Positions 34,328-42,473 of a DNA stretch of 64,000 nt are shown here, piece after piece. The stretch spans positions 1 to 64,000 of the forward strand of contig JBMNUF010000006.1 in the NCBI GenBank assembly GCA_050946115.1. The letters are read 5' to 3'. A program made the translations under genes and the position numbers. This DNA comes from CAYFRC01 sp050946115. GTDB taxonomy: Bacteria; Bacillota; Clostridia; Christensenellales; Aristaeellaceae. How positions within the stretch are numbered: the stretch's first letter is position 1; every line of letters starts with the position of its first letter. The notes beneath the pieces were generated by a model that was given only the letters and a program-made list of their open reading frames with translations, had not been told where the DNA came from and made no database searches.

Positions 34328-36118
34328 ATGAAACGATTGCTCATCGGTTTAACCCTTTTATGTCTGCTGCTTGCGGCAGCCCTCCCCGCATCCGCGGCTA
34401 TCGAGCCAAAAGTTGCCGTAAGGAGCGTGAGGCTCAACAAGTCTTTCATGGCACTGTCCCCAGAAACGACGGGAAAGCTCACGGCGAAAATTTACCCGTC
34501 CAGAGCGCCGAAAGCCGTTGAATATGTGTCGACGGATACGACTGTTGCGACGGTTGACGCAGCAGGAAATGTTACTGCCGTTGATTACGGCATTTGTGCG
34601 ATTATCGCGAAAGCGGGCAAGAAGACCGCGCAGTGCAATGTGGTCGTGAAGGATATTCCCGTCGGCAAGGTGAACATCAAGAAATCATCCCTTACGATAT
34701 CGCTGAACAGGTCTGTAGCGCTTACCTACGCCGTGACGCCTGCAGCAGCGAAGAATAAGACGCTGAATTGGTCGAGCAGCAACGAGACCGTCGCGACCGT
34801 ATCGCAGGACGGAAAGGTGACCGCCGTCGGCAAGGGTAAGGCTATAATAACTGCCGAGGCAATGGACGGGAGCGGCAAGAAGGATACCTGCAAAATCACG
34901 GTCAAAGCGGTGGATGTAAAATCGATAGCCATCGCGACAGGCGACAGCGTGTACCTCGACATCGGAGAGAGTATGCCTTTAACCGCAAAAATCTCGCCGA
35001 CCAACGCCTCGTACAAGGACGTGAAATGGTCGAGCTCGAACCCCGAAGTTGTCTCGATTAACGAGGATACGGGTATAGCGAAGGCGATGGGCGGCGGCGT
35101 TGCGACGATCATGGCGACGGTGCAGAACGGAACCAAGAGTGCCAAGCAGCTCCTTTACGTTCGAAGCAGTGACCACGTGACTTTAACGATCACCTTCGGC
35201 GGCGACGTAGTACTTGGCGGCGATCCGAGAGAAGACGCGAAAACATATGGCACGATCGCCCGTTTTAAAGAGTATCTGCAAGAGAACGGCAACGATCTTG
35301 GCTTTATGTTTCGAGGTTTGAAAAGCGTCTTTGACGATGACGATCTAACGGTTGTGAATCTCGAATGTCCGCTCACGACCAGAACGAGCTGGCCAAATAT
35401 CGCAAGGCAGAGGCATGTGTTTCGAGGGCACCCATCATATGCAAGAGGCTTGCTTTTAGGAGGAGTAAATGCCGTAAGCATCCGTAACAACATGGTGCCG
35501 CACCTCGGTCGAGGGGGTATCACAGATACAAAGAACAGCATTACAGAGCATACGGATGGCAAAGTGACTTGGTTCAGCAACGAAGAGACGATTATTGAAA
35601 GAAAAGGAACGAAGATTGGTTTGATCGGCTTCTTTCAAGGTTCCGATAAGATATATACTGTCAAGAATAGGGTTACGGCGCTCCGCCCACAATGCGACCT
35701 CTTGATTGTGTATTTTCACTGGAGTAACAGAAGCGGGTCAAGCGCTACAACAAAAACAATGAGGAAATTGGCTCATACAGCTGTCACTGCCGGTGCAGAT
35801 ATCTGTGTCGGAGCCGGACCGCACTGTTTGAGCGGTATTGAAAACTACAAAGGCAAATACATCGTCTACGGGCTGGGCAATCTGATTAGTGGCGGTAGGA
35901 CGAATGAAAATGAAACCATACTCTATCAACAGACCTTTAAGGTGCATCGCGGCTTTACAGAAGTTGGGAAGCAAGAAATTATTGGCGTCTTCCAGACGGA
36001 TGAACCGAAAAAATTATTCAAGTGGCAGCCCTTGCTAATGACAAAGGATGCGGACAAGGTGAGGCTGATCGAAAAGCTGAGGAAGTACTCCAAAGGCTTC
36101 GCCAATCCGGGCATCTGA
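34328..36118 (+). CDS. Tandem BIG2-CapA paralogue with degenerate metal site
   Basis: The 596-residue product has the same plan as its neighbour: signal peptide (to ASA-AIE), BIG2 repeats (about 30-108, 112-193, 197-280) and a CapA-like domain (from about 285). Several expected metal ligands are altered. The NNH motif reads NNM (residues 387-389) and the GTHTH motif reads GAGPH, leaving only its last His (499). GGDVVLGG, NLEC and FHW (His464) remain. It may be inactive or changed in function. The last 700 bases look poorer in G and C than the neighbouring genes. GAGGAGG precedes the ATG. Confidence 0.8.
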   Translation: MKRLLIGLTLLCLLLAAALPASAAIEPKVAVRSVRLNKSFMALSPETTGKLTAKIYPSRAPKAVEYVSTDTTVATVDAAGNVTAVDYGICAIIAKAGKKTAQCNVVVKDIPVGKVNIKKSSLTISLNRSVALTYAVTPAAAKNKTLNWSSSNETVATVSQDGKVTAVGKGKAIITAEAMDGSGKKDTCKITVKAVDVKSIAIATGDSVYLDIGESMPLTAKISPTNASYKDVKWSSSNPEVVSINEDTGIAKAMGGGVATIMATVQNGTKSAKQLLYVRSSDHVTLTITFGGDVVLGGDPREDAKTYGTIARFKEYLQENGNDLGFMFRGLKSVFDDDDLTVVNLECPLTTRTSWPNIARQRHVFRGHPSYARGLLLGGVNAVSIRNNMVPHLGRGGITDTKNSITEHTDGKVTWFSNEETIIERKGTKIGLIGFFQGSDKIYTVKNRVTALRPQCDLLIVYFHWSNRSGSSATTKTMRKLAHTAVTAGADICVGAGPHCLSGIENYKGKYIVYGLGNLISGGRTNENETILYQQTFKVHRGFTEVGKQEIIGVFQTDEPKKLFKWQPLLMTKDADKVRLIEKLRKYSKGFANPGI

Positions 36119-36119
36119 T

Positions 36120-37088
36120 TTATCGCGGGTGATACCCCAATTCCGATTTCGGCAGGAAGGGCTTTTCAAGGAACAACCGATCGACCGCAGAGGCGTACTC
36201 CACGGGCTTTGCGGCTTTCAGGATGTTCTTGGAAAGCCTTTCCGCGCCCTGAAACAATGTACCCATGTAGAACCAAAGCTCCTTCATGCGGTACATCGCG
36301 TTTCGCGCATCGCCCATGTAGAGCGCCGTATATTCTGAGAAAAGCCGCTCACAAAAGGCGTACAATTCGTCCTTCGTGAACGCGTCTCCGCCGCGAAGCT
36401 GCCGAACGAGCGCGGGATTTGCGATGAGCCCGCGCCCGATCATGACGGATCGGACGGAGGGATACGCATCATAAAACGCATGAAACGCCCGCTCCGTAAA
36501 AATATCCCCGTTGTATACGACGGGCCACGGCGCATCCTGAAGCGCCGCATCGAACGCCGTCATGCGCGGCGTGTTTTTATATTGATCGATTTGCAGCCTC
36601 GGGTGCAGGATGAATTCCGAAAAGGGGAAGGCGCGGAAAATTTCGAGCAATTTCGGATATTCCGCCTCGTCCAAAACGCCGATGCGCGCCTTTACGGAGA
36701 GCGGAAACTGCTTCCGGCGAAAGACGGATTGCAGAAAATCGTACAACATAGAAGGGTCGGACAAAAAGCCCGAGCCCTTTTTCTTTGTGACGACCGTGCG
36801 CGACGGGCACCCCAAATTGAGGTTTATGGCATCGTACCCCATCTTGCGCAGCTTTTCTGCAGTGAATAGCAGGTACTCGGCGTTGTTCGTCAGCACCTGC
36901 GGAACGAGCGAAATGTCGCGGTTGTTTTCCGGCAAAAGGTCGCGCATCTCCTTTGCGGTGAGGCGCTTTGTGGATGTGGGGGAGACGAACGGCGCGTAAT
37001 ACCGATCGATCCCGGAAAAGAACTGCCTGTGCGCGTTGCGGTACAGAAAGGTCGTTACACCCTCCAACGGGGCGAAGATAAACTGCAT
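36120..37088 (-). CDS. tRNA-dihydrouridine synthase family protein
   Basis: The 322-residue flavoenzyme reduces uridine to dihydrouridine in tRNA. Family marks are FAPLEGVTTFLYR at the start, NLGCPSRTVVTKKKGSGFL (about residues 95-113, with Cys98 the expected general acid), VKARIG, and GRGLIANPAL near the C-terminus. It is nearer in style to the small Firmicute Dus members than to DusB/C. The ATG at 37088 follows AGAGGA; the open frame upstream is spurious, as it overlaps mnmM. It is the last gene of a three-gene operon and converges tail to tail with the CapA paralogue, one base apart and without a visible terminator. Confidence 0.9.
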   Translation of the reverse strand: MQFIFAPLEGVTTFLYRNAHRQFFSGIDRYYAPFVSPTSTKRLTAKEMRDLLPENNRDISLVPQVLTNNAEYLLFTAEKLRKMGYDAINLNLGCPSRTVVTKKKGSGFLSDPSMLYDFLQSVFRRKQFPLSVKARIGVLDEAEYPKLLEIFRAFPFSEFILHPRLQIDQYKNTPRMTAFDAALQDAPWPVVYNGDIFTERAFHAFYDAYPSVRSVMIGRGLIANPALVRQLRGGDAFTKDELYAFCERLFSEYTALYMGDARNAMYRMKELWFYMGTLFQGAERLSKNILKAAKPVEYASAVDRLFLEKPFLPKSELGYHPR

Positions 37089-37099
37089 ACTGTCCTCTT

Positions 37100-37675
37100 T
37101 CAAAAGCCGATGCGCTGCACGACAAAGAGCGCGGGCGTGTTTTTCGGTTGATTGCAATACAGGGTCGCGCGGGATTGGAAGATCTTGGGCGGAAGCTGCT
37201 CCGCCCACGCGCGCACGGCTTCGTACTCCCTCGCGCCTTCCTCGTGCCCGGGATAGACGCACACGGTGAGCACGCCGCCCTTTTTGAGCAGCGATAGCGC
37301 GGCATCGAGCGCGGGAATCGTCGTATCGACGCGCGTAAACACCTCGTGCGCGGCGTTTGGGAGCCAGCCGAGGTTGAACACGGCGCAATCGACGCGTTCT
37401 TTGACGTGTTTTGTCATGCTCTGATGCCCGTCATTAATCAGCGTCACGCGGGATAGGAGGTTTTCCTCTTCGAGGCGCTTTCGTGTGCGTATGAGCGCCT
37501 CCTCCTGTACGTCAAAGGCATACACCCTGCCCGTCTCGCCCACGAGAGATGCGAGATGTGCGGTGTCGCCGCCGTTTCCCATTGTGGCGTCAATTGCGAC
37601 TGCACCGGGGACGAGTGCCGCTTTTCGAATCTCCTCCGCCCATTTGCGCGCGCTGCTCAGCTCAAACGCGCTCAT
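37100..37675 (-). CDS. mnmM: tRNA-wobble uridine methyltransferase, MnmM (YtqB) family
   Basis: The 191-residue SAM-dependent methyltransferase has the motif DATMGNGGDTAHLA near residue 29, DVQEEAL, and NLGWLPNAAHE near 101, all typical of the YtqB family. MnmM in Bacillus completes the mnm5(s2)U34 modification of tRNA, and this protein probably does the same. Its start overlaps the stop of the GH4 gene as ATGA, and it lies 11 bases before the dihydrouridine synthase gene, another tRNA-modifying enzyme. Confidence 0.87.
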   Translation of the reverse strand: MSAFELSSARKWAEEIRKAALVPGAVAIDATMGNGGDTAHLASLVGETGRVYAFDVQEEALIRTRKRLEEENLLSRVTLINDGHQSMTKHVKERVDCAVFNLGWLPNAAHEVFTRVDTTIPALDAALSLLKKGGVLTVCVYPGHEEGAREYEAVRAWAEQLPPKIFQSRATLYCNQPKNTPALFVVQRIGF

Positions 37676-39093
37676 TTCGCGAGCTCCGCAAAGCGCGCGT
37701 TGATGGCGAGCGCGGGGTCCACGGGCACCTTTGCGCGGACGGTATCCGCCGGAATGGAGATGAACGGCGTGGGGCGAATCGTCTTTCCCGCAAATTGCGG
37801 CAGGTATTCGCGCTGAGATTCCAGCATTGCAGATGCCATTTCTCGGATTTCAGGCAGGGAAAGGCGCGAAGCGGCGGTTAGCGGGTCGAGCGCGCAGGCT
37901 TGTACGAGCGCTTCCGTATTTCCCTCCGTCGCTGCGATGACCGCCATGCGCTGCACGTTGATGTTGGAAAGGTTCAGCGCGGCGCACTGCGGAGGCAGTT
38001 TTCCGACGACCGTTCTATGCAGACCCGTCGCGTCCGCAATCATGGGGCCTTCCGCGCAGCAATCAAAGGGCAGGTTTTCGATCATGCCCATGTTGCGCAC
38101 ATTGCCGTTAAAGCGGAAGGATTTCGAAAGCGCGTACGCCTCGATGATATACGAGCCGTATTCGACGGAGCGCGGCGGAAGCGCCGTATCCTCATTTGCG
38201 AGCATATCGCGCCCGCGCAGTTTTTCCTGCACGTATTCCGTGAACTTCAGGTTTGCGCCGGATTTGCCGCCGAACATGGGTTCGTCGCAAAACCTGTCCA
38301 GCACGTCGCGATTCTTGCGAAAGTAGGGGAGATATTCGCTCAAATGCCCCGTGGATTCGGTCATGAAGTAGCCGAACTGCCGAAACATTTCGCCGCGCAC
38401 CTTTTCGTTGGCGTAGTATTCGGGGCGTTCAAATTTTTCTCTGAGGTCGGGGTACAGGTCGCGCCCCTTGTGGGATAGTTTCAAAAACCAGCCCATGTGG
38501 TTGATGCCCGCGCAGAGAAAATCCACCTCGCTCTTGGGTACGCCCGCGTAGCCGGATAGGAGGTCGAGCGTCGTCTGCACGCCGTGGCAGAGCCCGACGT
38601 ATTGGATCGTATCCGTCGCTTCGCCGATCGCCCAGCACACCATCGCATTGGGGTTGACGTAGTTGAGGAGCAGCGCATTCGGGCAGAGGCGCTCCATATC
38701 TCGAACGAGGTCAAGCATTACGGGGATAGCGCGCGCCGCGCGAAAGATGCCGCCGGGCGCCAGGGTATCGCCGATGCACTGGTCCACGCCGAACCGCATG
38801 GGAATTTCATAGTCCGCGCGATACGCACCCATCCCGCCGATTTGGAACGTCGCGATGACGTAGTCCGCGCCGCGAAGCGCATCCGCGCGGTCGGTCGTGA
38901 TGTATGCCGTGGCGTTCAGCGCGTTTCTTTCCTTCACCCGTTCAAAAAAGGCGAGCACGTCCTTCGTGTGGTTCGTGGAAGGCGCCATGAGTGCAAACCG
39001 GATGTCTTCGAGCCCCTCGGCGGCCAAAATATCCAGCATGAGCGTCTTGCAAAAGACGATGCTGCCCGCGCCGATGATCGCGATTTTCCGCAT
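37672..39093 (-). CDS. GH4 family NAD- and metal-dependent glycosidase (alpha-galactosidase-like)
   Basis: GH4 enzymes hydrolyse glycosides by an unusual oxidation-elimination route needing NAD+ and a divalent metal. The 473-residue cytoplasmic protein has the nucleotide-binding start KIAIIGAGS, GDTLAPGGIFRAAR (about 125), NYVNPNAMVCWA (about 150), the metal-site CHGVQ (Cys178) and GINHMGWFL (His about 207). The CH(S/G)VQ type points to alpha-galactosidase or alpha-glucuronidase rather than phospho-glycosidase members, but the substrate is not settled. It leads an operon with mnmM and a dihydrouridine synthase and has a good promoter. Confidence 0.9.
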   Translation of the reverse strand: MRKIAIIGAGSIVFCKTLMLDILAAEGLEDIRFALMAPSTNHTKDVLAFFERVKERNALNATAYITTDRADALRGADYVIATFQIGGMGAYRADYEIPMRFGVDQCIGDTLAPGGIFRAARAIPVMLDLVRDMERLCPNALLLNYVNPNAMVCWAIGEATDTIQYVGLCHGVQTTLDLLSGYAGVPKSEVDFLCAGINHMGWFLKLSHKGRDLYPDLREKFERPEYYANEKVRGEMFRQFGYFMTESTGHLSEYLPYFRKNRDVLDRFCDEPMFGGKSGANLKFTEYVQEKLRGRDMLANEDTALPPRSVEYGSYIIEAYALSKSFRFNGNVRNMGMIENLPFDCCAEGPMIADATGLHRTVVGKLPPQCAALNLSNINVQRMAVIAATEGNTEALVQACALDPLTAASRLSLPEIREMASAMLESQREYLPQFAGKTIRPTPFISIPADTVRAKVPVDPALAINARFAELAK

Positions 39094-39130
39094 CGATATT
39101 CCTCCCGTCGCAGCCTTGTGTTTTTATGGC

Positions 39131-39159
39131 ATTATAACAGATATGCGCCTTCCGTGCAA
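39131..39159 (-). promoter_or_regulatory. Promoter of the GH4-mnmM-dus operon
   Basis: On minus, TTGCAC (39159-39154), 17 bases, TATAAT (39136-39131), about 38 bases before the ATG. Confidence 0.82.
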
Positions 39160-39242
39160 GCAGAAAGCGAGCGCGAAGAGCAAACAATTCATTTTTGTCG
39201 CTATAAAATATGCAGTATTATGGAATTAAAAATATTGGTATG

Positions 39243-39271
39243 TTGACAAGAAATGGAGGGCATGATACAAT
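39243..39271 (+). promoter_or_regulatory. Intact promoter in front of a permease pseudogene
   Basis: TTGACA (39243-39248), 17 bases, TACAAT (39266-39271). The only thing directly downstream is a decayed permease gene; the promoter may now serve the PfkB gene at 39820. Confidence 0.75.
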
Positions 39272-39312
39272 TTAATTGTGAAAGAATAGGAATAGGGGTA
39301 AACGCCATTAGC

Positions 39313-39753
39313 TTTAGGTTCTCCTTCCGATTCTCATTTTCTGCTATGTGCCGATGTACGGCATAGTGATCGCCTTCCAAAAATACGCCCCGGGGTCGCC
39401 CCTTTCTCTCATTTGACGGGAGCACAAAGTGGGTCGGACCGGAACACTTCATCAAGTTCTTCAACAGCAAGTACTTCGGGCGGCTTATGGGCAACACCGT
39501 AAAGCCGAGCCTGCACAACCTGATCTTCGGCTTTCCCATGCCGATTCTATTTGCGCTCCTTCTGAACGAGGTGCGCTCCGCGCGGTGGAGCAAGTTTCTC
39601 CGGACGGCTTCGTATCTGCCGTACTTCGTGTCCATAGTCGTCGTCTCGTCCACGGAGACGAACGGCTTCGTGAACAACATTCCCGTCATGCCGGGAGGGA
39701 ATCGCGTGGCGCAGCGAACGGGGACGCTTTTCCCGTCCCATGCACCATCGTAA
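39313..39753 (+). pseudogene. Decayed LplB-type ABC permease gene fragment
   Basis: In one frame the DNA encodes ILIFCYVPMYGIVIAFQKYA, the recognisable start of an LplB/YtcP-type permease, and then a stop. One base away in frame it resumes as FDGSTKWVGPEHFIKFFNSK, GNTVKPSLHNLIFGFPMPIL and RTASYLPYFVSIVVVSS. It ends after a broken tail at 39753. About 130 of the usual 300 residues remain, the first stretch lacks a good start codon, and the coupling helix is lost. No partner genes are present. The gene-less stretch from 39094 to 39819 therefore holds two promoters and this remnant. Confidence 0.85.
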
Positions 39754-39819
39754 ATGTGTCTTAGATTGCGAAAGCCTCGGGGCATTTCTGTTTTCACAAT
39801 AAGGGTGGAGGTGTTCTTT

Positions 39820-40737
39820 ATGGCGCCGATCGCGGTATTTGGCACGGTATTTGTGGACCTCAAGGGGTTTCCCTTCGGGAAATACCTGCCGACGGGGCGG
39901 AACGTCGGGTCTGTGCTCACGATGCATGGCGGCGTCAGCCGCAACATCGCGGAAAACTTCGCGAACATCGGGGCGGATGTCCTGTTTGTGACGATGCTTG
40001 AGGACAGCGCGCTCGGGCAGAGCGTGAGGGTGCGGCTCATGGAGCGCGGCGTCGGGCTTAAGTACTCCGTGAATGCCGAAAACGGCATGGGGCTGTATAT
40101 GGCGATCTTCGACGAGACGGGCGCGCTCGCGGCGTCGATTTCCAAGCAGCCGGATTTCCGCGCGCTCGAAAACCTGATCGATAGGGAAGGCGATGCGATC
40201 ATGGAGGCTTGCGGAAACGTCGTGCTCGAGATAGACCTCATTGAATCGATCGCCGAAAAGGTGTTTCGCCTCGCGAAATCGCACAAAAAAGAAGTCTACG
40301 CTGTCGTGGGGAACATGAACGTGATTTTGCGCCGTCCCGACTTCCTGCGCGATACGAGCCTGTTTATCCTAAACGAAATCGAGGCGGGTTCGCTCCTGTT
40401 CCGCACGCTCGATCCGCAAAAGCCGGAGGAGGTGCTCGCCATCCTCAAACAGGAGACGGCAAAGCGCGGCATCCGCCGCATGATCATCACCCTCGGCGAA
40501 TACGGCTCGGTATGCTATGATTCGGTCTCGGGGGAGAGCGGCATCATCCGCGCCGTGCCGACGAAGGCGGTCGACACCACGGGCGCGGGCGATGCGTTTT
40601 TCACGGCGGCTGTCGCGGCGTGGGAGAAGGGCGCGACGCTTTGCCGCGCAGCGGAATTGGGGAGTATCCTCGCCTCGCGCACGATCCAAACAAAAGAAAA
40701 CGTATGCCCCGCGGATCGCGAATTCCTCATTCTTTGA
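39820..40737 (+). CDS. PfkB/ribokinase-family sugar kinase
   Basis: The 305-residue kinase phosphorylates a sugar or nucleoside using ATP. The N-terminus (IAVFGTVFVDLKGFPFGKYLP), GGVSRNIAENFANIG and the C-terminal DTTGAGDAFFTA (about residue 250; Asp is the catalytic base, GAGD the anion hole) mark the PfkB family. The substrate cannot be told. The ATG at 39820 follows GGTGGAGG; an in-frame start further upstream lies in the pseudogene tail. It converges with the FRG gene, their 3' ends overlapping by 11 bases. Confidence 0.88.
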   Translation: MAPIAVFGTVFVDLKGFPFGKYLPTGRNVGSVLTMHGGVSRNIAENFANIGADVLFVTMLEDSALGQSVRVRLMERGVGLKYSVNAENGMGLYMAIFDETGALAASISKQPDFRALENLIDREGDAIMEACGNVVLEIDLIESIAEKVFRLAKSHKKEVYAVVGNMNVILRRPDFLRDTSLFILNEIEAGSLLFRTLDPQKPEEVLAILKQETAKRGIRRMIITLGEYGSVCYDSVSGESGIIRAVPTKAVDTTGAGDAFFTAAVAAWEKGATLCRAAELGSILASRTIQTKENVCPADREFLIL

Positions 40738-41530
40738 CGAAATAGTACCGCGCGATCCATTTCGAGAGCCCGTCGAGCCCGGGATAGATGATGCGCTCGT
40801 TCATGTTGAACTGGTCGAGCAAATCGCGGATGTCCCAGCGGATATCGCGCGAAATGGTGTACTTGCGCGTGCGCACCGTGTTTTGGGCGAGGTACGCCTC
40901 GATGTCCTCTATGCCGCGCGGCATGACGGAGAAGAAGGAATACTGGTTGATGATGCGCTGGTCCGTGGAGGGCGGCTCCAGGATCACCATCGAATGGTCT
41001 GACATATCGCGGTCGTATTGCTCGAGTGTATCCACTACGGACGCGAGTTTGTTCACGTCGAAAATAAATGTGTCGTCCTCATCCAAGGCTTTTCTATAGC
41101 GGTCGGGCAGACAGCGCTTGATATCCTGCCCATCGATCCGCCAGATGAGGCAGTCGCGGTTATCCAAATGGTCGAGCGTGCGCACGTCGTTTGCGAAGTG
41201 CAGCGCAATCAGCGGCGAGGGCGTCCAATCCAAGAGCCGCGTCGGAAGCCCGTAGTGCTGTCCCGTGATCATCTGCTTCCAGACGGACCGTTCGAGCGTC
41301 GGGTTGTCTATCCCGGCGTATTTGGCGAAATTTCGCAATATGGCAGGCTCCAACTGCCATTGCTTGCCCTTGCAGTTGCGCGAAAGGCTCGTGCTCAGGC
41401 GGAAATTCGCGTCGATCATGCCGCGATACAGAAAGCTCGAGCGGTAGCGTTGGTTGTCTTGGTTGCGCTCCTGCTCCATCAAAAGCTGCATGACGTCTTC
41501 AAGCGTTTCAATGCGAATCTCTTCGATCAT
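40727..41530 (-). CDS. FRG-domain protein
   Basis: The 267-residue soluble protein has the FRG domain marks: YRGM (Arg36-Gly37, the F/Y-R-G motif), QHYGLPTRLLDWT (residues 91-103) and PLIALHFA. The domain is of uncertain biochemical role and occurs in proteins of mobile or defence-type islands as well as in stand-alone form, as here. The start MIEEIRIE at 41530 is preferred to an in-frame codon at 41581, which would lie upstream of the promoter. No restriction, toxin or phage gene adjoins it, so a defence role is not supported by its surroundings. Confidence 0.82.
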   Translation of the reverse strand: MIEEIRIETLEDVMQLLMEQERNQDNQRYRSSFLYRGMIDANFRLSTSLSRNCKGKQWQLEPAILRNFAKYAGIDNPTLERSVWKQMITGQHYGLPTRLLDWTPSPLIALHFANDVRTLDHLDNRDCLIWRIDGQDIKRCLPDRYRKALDEDDTFIFDVNKLASVVDTLEQYDRDMSDHSMVILEPPSTDQRIINQYSFFSVMPRGIEDIEAYLAQNTVRTRKYTISRDIRWDIRDLLDQFNMNERIIYPGLDGLSKWIARYYFVKE

Positions 41531-41552
41531 AATTTCACCGTCCTTTGGATAT

Positions 41553-41581
41553 AGTATACACGCTTTGAAGGGATATGACAA
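41553..41581 (-). promoter_or_regulatory. Promoter of the FRG gene
   Basis: On minus TTGTCA (41581-41576), 17 bases, TATACT (41558-41553). Its -35 lies only 3 bases from the -35 of the divergent promoter for the phosphorylase gene. Confidence 0.75.
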
Positions 41582-41584
41582 GTC

Positions 41585-41613
41585 TTTTCAATCGGTGATT
41601 TTTGTGATATACT
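41585..41613 (+). promoter_or_regulatory. Extended -10 promoter of the nucleoside phosphorylase gene
   Basis: TTTTCA (41585-41590), 17 bases, TATACT (41608-41613), with the extended-10 TG one base upstream of the -10. Confidence 0.65.
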
Positions 41614-41645
41614 GTATGTACATCAAATAGCGGAGGGGTATGGCG

Positions 41646-42410
41646 ATGAACGAGACAAAAATGTACCATATCGATATGAAAAAGGGCGACGTCGGTCGGT
41701 ATGTCATCCTGCCCGGAGATCCCGGGCGCGTAGAGAAGATCGCTGCGCGGTTTGACAACCCGAAGGAGATCGCCTACAACAGGGAGTACAAGACCATGAC
41801 GGGGACGCTCATGGGCGTTCCGGTGTCCGTCACATCTACGGGCATCGGCGGCCCGTCCGCTGCGATCGCGGTGGAGGAATTGCATATGCTCGGGGCGGAT
41901 ACGTTCATCCGCGTGGGCACCTGTGGCGGCATGGCGGAGGAAGTGCGCGCGGGCGACGTGGTCATCGCCTCCGGCGCGATCCGCGCGGAAGGCACTTCGC
42001 GCGAATATCTGCCCATCGAATTTCCCGCCGTCGCCGACTACCGCGCGCTGACGGCGCTCGTGGATGCGGCGGAACAGATGGGATGCAGGCACCACGTGGG
42101 CGTCGTGCAGTGCAAGGACAGCTTTTACGGCCAGCATGCGCCGCAGCGCATGCCCGTGCGTCAAATGCTCGAAAGTAACTGGCAGGCATGGCTTGCGGGC
42201 GGCTGCCTCGCGAGCGAAATGGAGAGCGCAGCGCTGTTTGTCGTCGCTTCGACGCTGCACTGCCGCGCCTGTGCCGCGTTTTTGTGCCTGCACAACCAGG
42301 AGCGCCTCGCAAAGGGCATTACGGATCCTGCGGTCGAGGACAAGGAAAAGGCGATCGATGTTGCGATAAACGCCGTAAAGCTCTTAATCGAGCGCGACAG
42401 GAAAAGTTGA
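41646..42410 (+). CDS. udp: Uridine phosphorylase-type nucleoside phosphorylase
   Basis: The enzyme splits a nucleoside with phosphate into base and ribose-1-phosphate. The 254-residue protein has the phosphate-site GDPGRVEKIA (about 25), STGIGGPSAAIAVEEL (about 65), RVGTCGGM (about 88) and SEMESAALF (about 195). Of two in-frame ATGs, 41646 has the normal 7-base spacing from GGAGGGG while 41640 is only one base away. The choice of uridine over purine nucleosides is by family resemblance and is less certain than the fold. Confidence 0.87.
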   Translation: MNETKMYHIDMKKGDVGRYVILPGDPGRVEKIAARFDNPKEIAYNREYKTMTGTLMGVPVSVTSTGIGGPSAAIAVEELHMLGADTFIRVGTCGGMAEEVRAGDVVIASGAIRAEGTSREYLPIEFPAVADYRALTALVDAAEQMGCRHHVGVVQCKDSFYGQHAPQRMPVRQMLESNWQAWLAGGCLASEMESAALFVVASTLHCRACAAFLCLHNQERLAKGITDPAVEDKEKAIDVAINAVKLLIERDRKS

Positions 42411-42426
42411 ACCGATATTCTACGTG

Positions 42427-42462
42427 AAAACGGACAGCGGGCGCAAGGCTGCTGTCCGTTTT
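42427..42462. terminator. Bidirectional terminator between phosphorylase and Gfo/Idh genes
   Basis: A perfect 12-bp stem (AAAACGGACAGC with GCTGTCCGTTTT) has A-rich and T-rich ends and lies between convergent genes. Confidence 0.9.
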
Positions 42463-42473
42463 GCAAAGGAGCG

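Noticed and set aside
40727..41530. FRG gene as part of a phage-defence island
   Set aside because: Neighbours are metabolic genes on both sides. No restriction, toxin, integrase or other defence gene was found in the window.
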